From Poseidonibacter parvus (GTDB lineage: Bacteria; Campylobacterota; Campylobacteria; Campylobacterales; Arcobacteraceae): a stretch of 64,000 bases of DNA. Of this stretch, positions 47,044 through 56,165 are shown piece after piece (within the stretch, counting starts at the first letter, position 1; every line of letters begins with the position of its first letter). Made by a program: the position numbers and the translations under genes. The notes beneath the pieces are model-generated. The model had not been told where the DNA came from and did no database searches. It saw only the letters and a program-made list of their open reading frames with translations. The stretch lies in contig NZ_CP019070.1 in NCBI RefSeq assembly GCF_001956695.1, forward strand, positions 1,736,001 through 1,800,000, in the 5' to 3' direction.

Positions 47044-48243
47044 TTAATGATTAATTATAATTTTAAATATATTATTATCATCAATATACTCATATTCAAA
47101 CTCATAATTATGCATATTCAAGATAGATTTAACAATATAAAGTCCTAGTCCCATTCCATGGTTTTTAGACTCAACATCATTATGAAAGGGCTTAAAATAT
47201 TCATTGATGTCTTTTTGTAGTTTAACTCCCTTTGAAATAAAGATAATTTCATTCTCATTTTGTTTAATTTTCACTTTTCCATCACTTGAATATCTTAAAG
47301 CATTATCAATAAGATTTTTAAATACCATTGACATCAAAGATAAATCAGCTTTTACCTTTTTTTCTTCTTCTAAATTTAAAAATATTTTGTCATTACTATT
47401 TTCTAATAATAATGATTTAAAAGCATCATCAAAAATCAATGATAATGAAATGATTTGCTTAGTGATTTTATAATTTTGAGAAACAACTTGTTCTACTTTT
47501 GAAAAATCATTGATTAAAAAATCAAGTCTTTTAAAAATATTTACCATTCTTCCTTTTTGTTTCTCATCATCAATTAATTCACTAACAATTCGTCCTTTTG
47601 CAATAGGAGTTTTAAGTTCATGCATTATTGTTCGTAAAAACAATTGTCTAGAGTTAAGTAATAATTCAATTTTTCTCACTGCTTTATCAAATTCATTTGA
47701 TACATCAGCAATTTCATCTTTTTTATCACTTTTACAGTTTATTGATAAATTACCTTGAGAGAAACTTGTAATATTTGTTTTTAAATCTTTTAAAGGTTGT
47801 AAGCTTCTAATTAACCAAATATATAAAGAAATCAAAAGTAGTAATAAAAAAACAAAAATAATATAAGAATAATTTGAAAATGAGTACATATTTAAATCTT
47901 TAAACAATACTTGAGTGAAAGGTGTTTTAATATGAAAGTACAAAATATCTTTATATTCTAATAAATCATATTCTCTTTTCATTATAATTGAATTACTATT
48001 TTCCAATACTTCTTTTGGCTTTTCTACAATTTCAAAAGGCAAACTTTTCATATGATTTATCAAATCATATTTATCCATTCTATGTTCTTTTAAATATTTT
48101 GTAATATTTTCATAATATCTTTCGACAACAACATATTTTCGTTTCTTTTCATAATCAATATAAAAAAAGAACAAAGCAATTAAAATAGATATAGAAATAA
48201 GAAAAACAAGAGATATTTTACTAGTTATTGAGTTTAAATTCAT
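47044..48243 (-). CDS. Sensor histidine kinase, ArsS/RacS type
   Basis: A 399-residue two-TM kinase. TM1 about 10-27 and TM2 about 125-145 flank a short periplasmic sensor domain (about 28-124, charged). A HAMP-like linker precedes the H box FLRTIMHELKTPIAKGR (His about 206), N box KNLIDNALRYS (about 308) and G box GMGLGLYIVKS (about 370). The FLRxIMHELKTPI style matches Helicobacter ArsS and Campylobacter RacS. The stimulus is unknown; ArsS responds to acid. The gene overlaps its regulator by 4 bases. Confidence 0.88.
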   Translation of the reverse strand: MNLNSITSKISLVFLISISILIALFFFYIDYEKKRKYVVVERYYENITKYLKEHRMDKYDLINHMKSLPFEIVEKPKEVLENSNSIIMKREYDLLEYKDILYFHIKTPFTQVLFKDLNMYSFSNYSYIIFVFLLLLLISLYIWLIRSLQPLKDLKTNITSFSQGNLSINCKSDKKDEIADVSNEFDKAVRKIELLLNSRQLFLRTIMHELKTPIAKGRIVSELIDDEKQKGRMVNIFKRLDFLINDFSKVEQVVSQNYKITKQIISLSLIFDDAFKSLLLENSNDKIFLNLEEEKKVKADLSLMSMVFKNLIDNALRYSSDGKVKIKQNENEIIFISKGVKLQKDINEYFKPFHNDVESKNHGMGLGLYIVKSILNMHNYEFEYEYIDDNNIFKIIINH

Positions 48244-48905
48244 TGTACTAACTTATAGCCTAAATTACGAATCGAAAATAAGTATTTAGGATTTTTAGAA
48301 TTATCATTTAATTTACTACGTAATCTTCCTATAATTACATCTAAACTCTTACTATAACTATCACTTAAACTTGAACATTGATTTACGATTTGTTCTCTTG
48401 AGACAATTGCATTTTTATTTTCAATTAATGAACTTAAAACCTCATATTCAGCTTGCGTTAAAATAAGTTCGTCATTTTTAAAAGTGATTTCTTGTTTTAT
48501 TTTATTTAAAATGAAATTACTTTTTTCTTCTTCTGGTTTATTATTCTTATTAATTCGTCTTAATAAGCTTTGTATAACTGCATACATCTCTTTTGGATCA
48601 TAAGGTTTAGGTAAATAATAATCAGCACCAGTTTGCAGTCCCATAATCTTATCAGTAATATCAGCTCTTGCACTTGAAATAATAATAGGAATATCATATT
48701 TTGATGATATTTCCTTACAAACGTCAAGACCATCCATACCAGGAAGAGTTAAGTCTAAAATTAATAAATCATAAGAAGAAATCCCAGCACTAAGTCCTAA
48801 ATAAGGATCTTCATAATTTGTAATTTTTATATTATATTTTTCTAAATATTCACCTAAAAAAACTGAAAACTCAGGATCATCTTCAATCATTAAAATATTA
48901 GTCAT
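48240..48905 (-). CDS. OmpR-family response regulator
   Basis: A 221-residue transcription factor. Receiver domain 1-115 with acidic pair EDD (8-10), phospho-acceptor Asp in LLILDLTLPGMDGLDV (about 52), Thr/Ser and Lys in the switch (KPYDP). Winged-helix DNA-binding domain about 130-221 (LTQAEYEVLSSLIENKNAIVSREQI, split at LTQAEYEVL and AIVSREQI; SIRNLGYKL). It pairs with the kinase that follows. Its targets are unknown. The repeated elements at 21291-21327 have the spacing such a regulator could use, but no link is shown. Confidence 0.9.
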   Translation of the reverse strand: MTNILMIEDDPEFSVFLGEYLEKYNIKITNYEDPYLGLSAGISSYDLLILDLTLPGMDGLDVCKEISSKYDIPIIISSARADITDKIMGLQTGADYYLPKPYDPKEMYAVIQSLLRRINKNNKPEEEKSNFILNKIKQEITFKNDELILTQAEYEVLSSLIENKNAIVSREQIVNQCSSLSDSYSKSLDVIIGRLRSKLNDNSKNPKYLFSIRNLGYKLVQ

Positions 48906-48994
48906 TAAATATCCTCATTTTATTTATAAATAGTATATATCACTATAATTAATATTAGTTAAATATAAAGTAAATGAAAGTAAATACAGATATA

Positions 48995-49027
48995 CCTTGA
49001 TATAGTAATTAACTTGCTATATCAAGG
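48995..49027. repeat. Perfect 11-bp inverted repeat at the end of the recombinase-like gene
   Basis: CCTTGATATAG (48995-49005) and CTATATCAAGG (49017-49027) pair perfectly around an 11-nt centre. The right arm encodes the last codons of the recombinase-like protein. On the minus strand it is not followed by a T-tract, so terminator function is unclear; it could be a binding or former crossover site. Confidence 0.7.
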
Positions 49028-49650
49028 GTATTAGGCAAATTTTGTCTAATGTTCCTTTTTTTAACGTAATTATTTAAACCTATATGATTGTTATATCCTA
49101 ATAGTTTTGCAATTTTTCTAACAGAAAGACCAACAGAAAGCAATTCTTCGATTTTATCTCTTTGTTTATCAAACTTAGATTTTTGTATTGTTCCAACTGG
49201 TTTACCTAAACTAACACCTGAAAGTTTTTTAGCAGTAAGAGCTTCTTTTGTTCTTAAACTCATAAGGTCTTTTTCTAAATTAATAGTCATAGAAATCATG
49301 CCTAAAATCATTTGAGTTAACATATCTTTATCGTCTACTAATTCTAAGTTTTGATTAACTACTAATATTTTTATTTTATTAGATAAAAGAAATTTTACAA
49401 TCTCTAAAATTGTTTCAATTGTTCTTCCAAATACGTTCAAATCAGAAACAATAATTGTAGAGTTTTTTTCACAATTTCTAAGTAATTCTAGGATGTTTTT
49501 TTCATCACTTGGCATACTAATATCTATTTCAATATTTTTGTATATATCAATTTTATGTTTATTAACATAATTATCTAATATATCTTTTTGTTCCTGTGTA
49601 TACTTCTCATTATTTTTGTTTAATCTAAGATATGTAAAAACATTTGACAT
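49009..49650 (-). CDS. Catalytically degenerate serine-recombinase homologue
   Basis: A 213-residue protein with resolvase layout: N-terminal catalytic fold (1-125), long helix, then a C-terminal HTH region (about 165-205, EELLSVGLSVRKIAKLLGYN). Aligned without gaps to gamma-delta resolvase, Arg8 is kept (R9) and Arg71 is kept (R76), but the nucleophile Ser10 is Asn11, Arg45 is Glu50, Asp67 is Asn72 and Arg68 is Val73. So DNA cleavage is not expected. It may act as a DNA-binding regulator. An 11-bp inverted repeat overlaps its 3' end. No partner recombinase or mobile element is nearby. Confidence 0.78.
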   Translation of the reverse strand: MSNVFTYLRLNKNNEKYTQEQKDILDNYVNKHKIDIYKNIEIDISMPSDEKNILELLRNCEKNSTIIVSDLNVFGRTIETILEIVKFLLSNKIKILVVNQNLELVDDKDMLTQMILGMISMTINLEKDLMSLRTKEALTAKKLSGVSLGKPVGTIQKSKFDKQRDKIEELLSVGLSVRKIAKLLGYNNHIGLNNYVKKRNIRQNLPNTLDIAS

Positions 49651-49894
49651 GATTTATTCCTTAACATAAAGTATATTTTTAATATATAAGAAAACATAGT
49701 GTTTATTTATATATATTTAAATATTATACATAATGTTATCAAGATACAAATTAAAATAAGCTTAAAAATTAATCAAATTAATGATATATCTTACTTTTAA
49801 ATAGTATGTATTTACACATATACTTATACAATTTGAATTAAAAGCCATTTTTGGATAATATCTTTTTTCATATAGAAAATAAAAAAGGTATCTT
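49651..49894. promoter_or_regulatory. Divergent intergenic region, recombinase-like gene / ubiX operon
   Basis: A 244-base AT-rich region. On the + strand TTGAAT (49833-49838), 17-bp spacer, TAATAT (49856-49861) is a good promoter for the ubiX operon, 33 bases before the ATG. The minus-strand promoter for the recombinase-like gene is not obvious. No palindrome matching the 48995-49027 repeat is seen here. Confidence 0.6.
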
Positions 49895-50449
49895 ATGAAA
49901 ATTACTGTAGCAATATCAGGAGCTAGTGGTGCTAGTTTAGGACTTAATTTTGTTAAAAAAATTCCTTCAAATATTGAAGTTTTTGTAGTGCTTTCAAAGA
50001 GTGCAAAAATTGCATTAAAATTAGAAAATGGAATTTCTGTAAAAAAAACTTTTGAAGATTATAAAAATGTAACAATATTTCAAGACTCCAATATAGCAGC
50101 ACCCATTGCATCTGGTTCTTTTGAGGTAGATAAGATGATAGTGATTCCTTGTTCAATGAATACACTTGCAAAATGTTCTGTTGGAATTTCTGATTCACTA
50201 ATTACAAGAGCCTTTACAGTAATGCTAAAAGAAAACAGAGATATTGTTTTAGCTCCTAGAGAAATGCCTTTTAATTCAATTGCATTAGAAAATATGTTAA
50301 AATTATCTAAACTTGGAGTAACGATAGCTCCTCCTATTCTTGGATACTATTCAAGCCAACAAACCTTAGAAGAAATGGAAAATTTTTTAATAGGAAAATG
50401 GTTTGATTTATTAAAAATTGACAATAATTTATATAAAAGATGGAAATAA
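49895..50449 (+). CDS. ubiX: Flavin prenyltransferase UbiX
   Basis: A 184-residue flavoprotein that makes prenylated FMN, the cofactor of UbiD decarboxylases. Motifs: VAISGASGASLGLNFVKK (about 4-21), APIASGSFEVDKMIVIPCSMNTLA (two pieces, about 68-91), and APREMPFNSIALENMLKL (about 128-145). It is the first gene of an operon ubiX-coaD-tmk-hisS-speA-cysE, an order I recall from C. jejuni. Its end overlaps an alternative coaD start. Confidence 0.93.
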   Translation: MKITVAISGASGASLGLNFVKKIPSNIEVFVVLSKSAKIALKLENGISVKKTFEDYKNVTIFQDSNIAAPIASGSFEVDKMIVIPCSMNTLAKCSVGISDSLITRAFTVMLKENRDIVLAPREMPFNSIALENMLKLSKLGVTIAPPILGYYSSQQTLEEMENFLIGKWFDLLKIDNNLYKRWK

Positions 50450-50451
50450 AA

Positions 50452-50943
50452 ATGCCTAGAAATATTACAGAAAGACAATCTCATCAAAAAGCGATATATA
50501 GTGGGACTTTTGACCCAATTACGAATGGACACTTAGATATTATTTCAAGAGCTGCAAATATATTTGATGAAGTAATTATAGCAGTTGCACAAAGTGAATT
50601 AAAAGGGCCTATGTTCTCTCATGAAAAAAGAGTAGAATTTGTAAATGCAGCAACGCATCATCTTCCAAATGTTCGAGTTGAAGGTTTTGATACATTGCTT
50701 GTAGACCTTGCAACCCAGTTAAATGTGAACACTATCATTAGAGGTTTACGAGCAGTTTCTGATTTTGAGTTCGAACTGCAAATGGGTTATGCAAATGCTT
50801 CAATAAACGATAAAATCGAAACAGTATACCTAATGCCTACACTTGAAAATGCTTTTGTTTCATCTACAATTGTAAGAGAAATTATAAGATTTGATGGTAA
50901 ATTTCAGCATCTAGTACCTAAAGAAGTTTTAAAATGTATGTAG
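50452..50943 (+). CDS. coaD: Phosphopantetheine adenylyltransferase
   Basis: A cytoplasmic CoA-biosynthesis enzyme, about 163 residues. I prefer the ATG at 50452 because GGAA lies 6-8 bases upstream; an ATG at 50440 in the same frame would add four residues and overlap ubiX. Nucleotidyltransferase motifs YSGTFDPITNGHLDII and LVPKEV, and RGLRAVSDFEFELQM. It transfers AMP to 4'-phosphopantetheine. It overlaps tmk by 10 bases. Confidence 0.93.
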   Translation: MPRNITERQSHQKAIYSGTFDPITNGHLDIISRAANIFDEVIIAVAQSELKGPMFSHEKRVEFVNAATHHLPNVRVEGFDTLLVDLATQLNVNTIIRGLRAVSDFEFELQMGYANASINDKIETVYLMPTLENAFVSSTIVREIIRFDGKFQHLVPKEVLKCM

Positions 50944-51500
50944 TTGTCGAAGGTATTGATACAGCAGGAAAATCAACACAATTAGAACTTTTACAAAAGA
51001 AACATCAAAATGCAATTTTTACAAAAGAACCAGGTGGTACAAATATTGGAATAAAACTTAGGCAAATGGCTTTAAATGGGGAAGCAAAATCAAAAATTGC
51101 TGAAATGTTCTTATTCTTAGCAGATCGAGCTGAACATATTGAAGAAGTAATAGTAACAAATAAAGAAAAAACTGTTATTTCAGATAGATCTATGATTTCA
51201 GGTATTGCATATGCATCATTGTTTCCTTTAGAAAAAATGATTGAACTAAATTTATTAGCTACAAATAATATTTTACCTACACATGTAATTTTATTAGAGT
51301 TAAGTCCACAAGAGCTTAAATATAGACTATCGCAAAAAGAAAATGATGCTATTGAGCTTAGAGGTATTGATTATTTGATCAATATACAAAATAGAATGAA
51401 ACAAACGATAACAAAACTAGGCATTAATCATATTTTTATTGATGCTTCTTTAAAAATTGAAGAAATAGAAAAACAAATAGAGGATTTTTTAAATGAGTAA
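50934..51500 (+). CDS. tmk: Thymidylate kinase
   Basis: A 188-residue kinase. P-loop VVEGIDTAGKSTQLE (about 4-18), TKEPGGTNIG, the DR motif in VISDRSMISGIAYA and a LID region without the E. coli-type arginines (LSQKENDAIELRG). It makes dTDP from dTMP. It overlaps coaD (10 bases) and hisS (8 bases), so translation is coupled along the operon. Confidence 0.95.
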   Translation: MYVVVEGIDTAGKSTQLELLQKKHQNAIFTKEPGGTNIGIKLRQMALNGEAKSKIAEMFLFLADRAEHIEEVIVTNKEKTVISDRSMISGIAYASLFPLEKMIELNLLATNNILPTHVILLELSPQELKYRLSQKENDAIELRGIDYLINIQNRMKQTITKLGINHIFIDASLKIEEIEKQIEDFLNE

Positions 51501-52728
51501 ACAAGAAAACAAGGGCACTATTCAAAGTCTTAGAGGAATGAAAGATATTGTAAATGAAGAAAGTACATTATTTACATATTTTGTTGATAATGCCTCTGCT
51601 ATTGCAAAAAAATATGGATTTTCTTATATGGAAACACCAATTTTAGAAGAAACAGCTTTATTTAAAAGATCAGTAGGTGAAAGTTCTGATATTGTTAACA
51701 AAGAAATGTATAATTTTACAGATAAAGGTGAACACGAAGTTTGCCTAAGACCAGAGGGAACAGCAGGTGTTGTAAGACATTTTGTTGAAAAAAAACTTGA
51801 CCGTGCTGGGGGAACTCAAAGATGGTATTATTATGGTCCAATGTTTAGATATGAAAGACCTCAAAAAGGAAGATTAAGAGAATTTCATCAGTTTGGTTGT
51901 GAAGTATTTGGTATAGATTCAGTTTATGAAGATGCAAATATTATAATGATGATAAAAGATATTCTTGACTTCTTTAAAATTGGCTTTAAATTACAGTTAA
52001 ACTCCCTAGGAGACCTTAATTGCATGCCTCAATACAAAGAAAATCTTGTACAACATTTAACTGGCTTTAAAGATGAACTATGTGAGGATTGTCAAAAAAG
52101 AATAACTACAAATCCAATTAGAGTGCTTGATTGTAAAAATGAATCATGCCAAGCAAAATTAGTAAATGCTCCTAAAATTACTCATAACTTATGTGAGTCT
52201 TGTAATACTGATTTTGAAAAGTTAAAAGAAATTTTAGAATTTAATGGCGTTGAATTTGAAGTTGATACTAACTTAGTACGAGGTTTAGACTACTATTCTA
52301 AAACTGCTTTTGAATTTGTATCAAATGAAATTGGTGCGCAAAGTGCTATTGCTGGTGGAGGTAGATACGATAGACTTGTAGAATTCCTTGGAGGTCGTCC
52401 TACACCTGGAATTGGTTTTGCTATTGGAATTGAAAGATTATTAGAACTTGTAAAAATGCAAGAATCAAAAGAAGATATTGTTTATATTGGTGCTTTAGAT
52501 GAAGCTTCATTGAACACTGTATTAAAAACTGCTAATTCTAAAAGAAAAACTACAAAAACAATTATAGAATACACTCCAAGAGGTTTTGGTAAGCATTTTA
52601 AGCTTGCAGAAAAATCAGGTGCAAACATAGTTGCATTAATTGGAGAAAAAGAGCTTCTTGAGCAGACAATATATGTTAAAAATATAGAAACAAGAGAAGA
52701 AAAAACTATTAAAATAGAGGAATTCTAG
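51493..52728 (+). CDS. hisS: Histidyl-tRNA synthetase
   Basis: A 411-residue class II synthetase. SLRGMKDI then motif 2 YYGPMFRYERPQKGRLREFHQ (about 111-131, split at RYERPQKG and REFHQFGCEVFG), HisA signature LVRGLDYYSKTAFEF, and motif 3 GGGRYDRLVEFLGG (about 285). The C-terminal anticodon-binding domain is present (about 325-411). Four Cys in CEDCQKRITTNP and CESCNTDF mark a ribbon-type insertion seen in many bacterial HisRS. Confidence 0.97.
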   Translation: MSKQENKGTIQSLRGMKDIVNEESTLFTYFVDNASAIAKKYGFSYMETPILEETALFKRSVGESSDIVNKEMYNFTDKGEHEVCLRPEGTAGVVRHFVEKKLDRAGGTQRWYYYGPMFRYERPQKGRLREFHQFGCEVFGIDSVYEDANIIMMIKDILDFFKIGFKLQLNSLGDLNCMPQYKENLVQHLTGFKDELCEDCQKRITTNPIRVLDCKNESCQAKLVNAPKITHNLCESCNTDFEKLKEILEFNGVEFEVDTNLVRGLDYYSKTAFEFVSNEIGAQSAIAGGGRYDRLVEFLGGRPTPGIGFAIGIERLLELVKMQESKEDIVYIGALDEASLNTVLKTANSKRKTTKTIIEYTPRGFGKHFKLAEKSGANIVALIGEKELLEQTIYVKNIETREEKTIKIEEF

Positions 52729-52729
52729 A

Positions 52730-54535
52730 TTGAATAATTATGGAATTAATATTTGGAGTGATGATAACTTCATAATTGAAGATGGAGAAGCAAAAATAAA
52801 TTATGCTTCAAAACCATCTTTAATATCAATAGTAAAAGAAGTAAGAGAGCAAGACTTTAAAGGTCCTTTACTTTTACGATTTCCACATATAACAAATAAG
52901 CAAATAAATACCTTATATTCAACTTTTAATGACTGTATAAAAGAGTATAAATATAATGGAAGTTTTAATGCAGTTTTCCCTTTAAAGGTAAATCAACTGC
53001 CAATGTTTGTTAAACCTCTTATACAAAATGGTAAAGAATTTAATTATGGCTTAGAAGCTGGAAGCAAAGCTGAACTTATCATTGCAATGTCATATAATAA
53101 TCTTAATTCCCCTATAACAGTTAACGGCTTTAAAGATAAAGAAATGATTCACTTAGGATTTATTGCTAAAGAAAAAGGCCATAATATAACACTTATTATT
53201 GAAGGTCTTAATGAATTGGAAACAATAATAGAGGTTCAAAAAGAAACTTCTTTGTCTTGTCCTAATATTGGATTAAGAGTTAGACTTCACAGTGGAGGTA
53301 GTGGAATTTGGGCAAAAAGTGGTGGTATTAATTCTAAGTTTGGATTAACTTCAACAGAGATACTTCAAGCCTATAGATTAATAGCAACAAACAATATGAG
53401 TGAATATCTTACAATGATTCATTTTCATATTGGTTCTGCTATGAATTCTATTAAACCTTTGAAGAAAGCATTAAGAGAAGCTGGACATATTTATGCTGAA
53501 CTTAAAAACTTAGGTGCTAGTAGTTTAAACAATATAAATATAGGTGGAGGTTTAGCTGTTGAATATTCTGCTTATGAAAGAAGTAGATTTTATTCATTAA
53601 GAGAATTTGCAAGTGATGTAATCTTTACATTAAAAGATATTGCTAAACAAAAAGGTGTTGATGAACCAAATATTTTCACTGAATCAGGAAGATTTATATC
53701 TGCAGCTTCAACAGTTTTAATTGCTCCAGTTTTAGAATTATTTTCATCTGAACATAATATAAAAGATTTAAATCTAAAAAAAGACAATCCTCCTTTAATT
53801 ACAGAATTAAATGCACTATTTAAACATATGACTAAGAAAACATCTTATGAATATATGCATGATGCAATTGATCATATGGAATCCTTATTAACTCTATTTG
53901 ATTTAGGTTATATTGATTTACAAGATAGATCAAATGCAGAAGTTCTAGTTCACCAGATTATAAAAAAAGCTATATCTCAACTTGAAGTTGAAGATTATGA
54001 AGAATTAAAGAAACTTGATGAAAATATTCAAGAAAAATATCTAATAAACTTTTCTATCTTCCAATCACTTCCTGATTACTGGGGAATAGATCAAGAGTTT
54101 CCAATAATGCCATTAACACATCTTGATAAAAAACCAACAAGATCTGCATCTTTATGGGATATCACATGTGATAGTGATGGAGAGCTTCCGTTTGATTCAA
54201 AAAAACCTTTGTATTTACATGATGTTGATCTTAATAAAGAAGATTATTTTCTAGGTTTTTTTAATGTTGGCGCATATCAAGATACTTTAGGGATGAAACA
54301 TAATTTGTTTTCTCATCCAACTGAAGTAAATGTAGTGTTTAAAGATGGAGTTGTAATGTTTGATGAAATTAATGAATCTCAAACAATTATGGATATTTTA
54401 GAAGATATTGATTATGATCCAAGTGATATTAAAAAAAGACTTAAAGAAAATTTAGATATAAACACATACAAAATACTAGAGAAATATTTAAATGATAATT
54501 CTTACTTAAAAACAATTTGGAGTTATAATGACTAA
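52730..54535 (+). CDS. speA: Biosynthetic arginine decarboxylase SpeA
   Basis: A 601-residue PLP enzyme of the SpeA type that makes agmatine from arginine for polyamines. It starts with TTG at 52730 after AGAGG, just past the hisS stop. The PLP lysine lies in AVFPLKVNQ (about 85-93). HFHIGSAMNSI and NIGGGLAVEY (glycine-rich phosphate site) follow, then FTESGRFIS, and the C-terminal barrel with CDSDGELPFDSKKP. Overlaps cysE by 8 bases. Confidence 0.95.
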   Translation: MNNYGINIWSDDNFIIEDGEAKINYASKPSLISIVKEVREQDFKGPLLLRFPHITNKQINTLYSTFNDCIKEYKYNGSFNAVFPLKVNQLPMFVKPLIQNGKEFNYGLEAGSKAELIIAMSYNNLNSPITVNGFKDKEMIHLGFIAKEKGHNITLIIEGLNELETIIEVQKETSLSCPNIGLRVRLHSGGSGIWAKSGGINSKFGLTSTEILQAYRLIATNNMSEYLTMIHFHIGSAMNSIKPLKKALREAGHIYAELKNLGASSLNNINIGGGLAVEYSAYERSRFYSLREFASDVIFTLKDIAKQKGVDEPNIFTESGRFISAASTVLIAPVLELFSSEHNIKDLNLKKDNPPLITELNALFKHMTKKTSYEYMHDAIDHMESLLTLFDLGYIDLQDRSNAEVLVHQIIKKAISQLEVEDYEELKKLDENIQEKYLINFSIFQSLPDYWGIDQEFPIMPLTHLDKKPTRSASLWDITCDSDGELPFDSKKPLYLHDVDLNKEDYFLGFFNVGAYQDTLGMKHNLFSHPTEVNVVFKDGVVMFDEINESQTIMDILEDIDYDPSDIKKRLKENLDINTYKILEKYLNDNSYLKTIWSYND

Positions 54536-55304
54536 AGAGAACAGTTCTGAAAAAGAAATAGACAGTAATAAAGAAATTAATAAAAATAAAATATCATTTT
54601 TTAAACAAATAAAAGAAGACTTTAATGTACCGAAATTAAATGACCCTGCATTAGAATCAAACCTAGAGCTTTTCTTTAACTACCCAGGTGTTTGGGCTAT
54701 AATGAGTCATAGAGTTACAAATAAACTATATTTAAAAGGCTGGAAAAGAACAGCTAGAGTTTTAGGTGGAATTACTTCACTATTTACAAAAACAGATATA
54801 CATCCAGCAGCAACTATAGGACGACGTGTATTTATTGACCATGCTATTGGTGTAGTTATTGGAGCAACTACAATAATTGAAGATGATGTACTTATATATC
54901 AAGGTGTAACACTAGGTGGTGTTAGCTTAGATAAAGGAAAACGACATCCTACTATTAAATCAAACTCGGTAATAGGAAGTGGTGCAAAAGTTTTAGGAAA
55001 TATTACTATTGGAAAAAACTCAAAAGTTGGAGCAAACTCTGTAGTAGTTTGTGATGTTCCTAAGAACTCAACAGCAGTTGGAGTTCCAGCAAAAATTCTT
55101 AAAAGAGATAATAAAAATTGTAAATTGGCACATGCAGATTTACCTGATATTAATAAAGAGATGTTTAAATATTTAATTGAAAGAATTCATGTTTTAGAAA
55201 CTGCATTAAAAGAAGAAGATGGAATTGATGTAAGCCAAAAAGATAAAAAACTTGAAGAAGATTATAATAAATTCATTAATGCAATGAATTCAATAAGAAA
55301 ATAA
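54528..55304 (+). CDS. cysE: Serine O-acetyltransferase
   Basis: A 258-residue CysE. A charged N-terminal extension (about 1-35) precedes the usual helices, then a left-handed beta-helix of hexapeptide repeats (about 95-185): HPAATIGRRVFIDHAIGVVIG (two parts), LIYQGVTLGGVS, KVLGNITIGKNSKVGANSVVV and VPAKIL. It makes O-acetylserine for cysteine synthesis. The charged extension is not a feature of E. coli CysE. It overlaps speA and is followed by a TauE/SafE transporter. Confidence 0.92.
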   Translation: MTKENSSEKEIDSNKEINKNKISFFKQIKEDFNVPKLNDPALESNLELFFNYPGVWAIMSHRVTNKLYLKGWKRTARVLGGITSLFTKTDIHPAATIGRRVFIDHAIGVVIGATTIIEDDVLIYQGVTLGGVSLDKGKRHPTIKSNSVIGSGAKVLGNITIGKNSKVGANSVVVCDVPKNSTAVGVPAKILKRDNKNCKLAHADLPDINKEMFKYLIERIHVLETALKEEDGIDVSQKDKKLEEDYNKFINAMNSIRK

Positions 55305-55313
55305 AATTTTAAA

Positions 55314-56045
55314 ATGTATGATTTAGCTGCTTTTGGAATTATAACTGGTTTTATATCAGGATTCTTTGGTGTTGGTGGAGGTTTGATTTTAGTGCCAATG
55401 CTTTTAGTATCTGGATTTATAATGAAAGAAGCTGTTGCTATTTCTATTATGCAGATGGTATTTTCATCAATATATGGTTCATTTCTAAACTCTAAAAAAG
55501 CAACAGGAGTTCTAAAAGATGGAATAATCATTGGAATTGGTGGTTTTGTTGGAGGTTTACAAAGTGGATATATTGTAACAAACGTCTCTAATGAAATACT
55601 TCAATATGTATTTATTGTAATACTTGTTTATTCTATTATAAAAATATTTATAACTCCAGCTGAACATGACTGCGATCAAAAATCAAAAAGTAAAGTGACT
55701 TTATTTATTATTGGTTTCTTTACAGGACTAGTTGCTATGAGTATTGGTGTAGGTGGTTCTGTGATATTAACACCTATTTTAGTAGGTTTTTTAAAATATG
55801 ATTTAAAAGCAGCAACAGCACTTGGATTATTCTTTGTAATTTTTTCTTCAATTGCTGGGTTTACTTCACTTTCATTAAGTGGACACATGCTTTTTACACA
55901 AGGTGCTATTGTAGGTGTTTGTTCATTAATAGGTGTTTATTTTGGAATTATGCTAAAAAATAAAGTTCATTCAAACTCATATAAAAAATATATTTTACTT
56001 CTAAATACTCTAATTTTAATAACTATGCTTTACAAAACTTTTTAA
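55314..56045 (+). CDS. TauE/SafE-family membrane transporter
   Basis: A 243-residue inner-membrane protein with about seven segments and two inverted halves. Each half has the family loop: GFFGVGGGLILVPMLLV (about 16-32) and SIGVGGSVILTPILVGF (about 142-158). TauE/SafE proteins move sulfoacetate, sulfite or related organic anions. It follows cysE by 9 bases, so a sulfur substrate is plausible but not shown. It ends before a terminator. Confidence 0.88.
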   Translation: MYDLAAFGIITGFISGFFGVGGGLILVPMLLVSGFIMKEAVAISIMQMVFSSIYGSFLNSKKATGVLKDGIIIGIGGFVGGLQSGYIVTNVSNEILQYVFIVILVYSIIKIFITPAEHDCDQKSKSKVTLFIIGFFTGLVAMSIGVGGSVILTPILVGFLKYDLKAATALGLFFVIFSSIAGFTSLSLSGHMLFTQGAIVGVCSLIGVYFGIMLKNKVHSNSYKKYILLLNTLILITMLYKTF

Positions 56046-56098
56046 TTGTAATCATTTTGTAATTGATGTAATTTATAATTACGCATAGACATAATAAA

Positions 56099-56122
56099 AA
56101 AAGATTACGCGAACAATCTTTT
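56099..56122. terminator. Terminator of the ubiX-TauE operon
   Basis: AAAAGATT (56099-56106) and AATCTTTT (56115-56122) form an 8-bp perfect stem with an 8-nt loop and A/T flanks on both sides. It lies 54 bases after the transporter stop and could also stop the converging transcript. Confidence 0.7.
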
Positions 56123-56128
56123 ATCTTC

Positions 56129-56158
56129 TTTCAAATACAACTGCAATTGTATTTGAAA
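56129..56158. terminator. 12-bp perfect hairpin, six-nt loop, 3' of the aconitase-like gene
   Basis: TTTCAAATACAA (56129-56140) and TTGTATTTGAAA (56147-56158) pair perfectly. It lies 8 bases past the stop of the aconitase-like gene on the minus strand. The minus-strand loop is TTGCAG. It probably terminates that transcript, although the following T-tract is poor. Confidence 0.7.
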
Positions 56159-56165
56159 CTTGTCT

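Noticed and set aside
56129-56158. IRE-like RNA element for the aconitase homologue
   Set aside because: The loop is six bases but is not CAGUGN, and there is no bulged C. A terminator explains it better.
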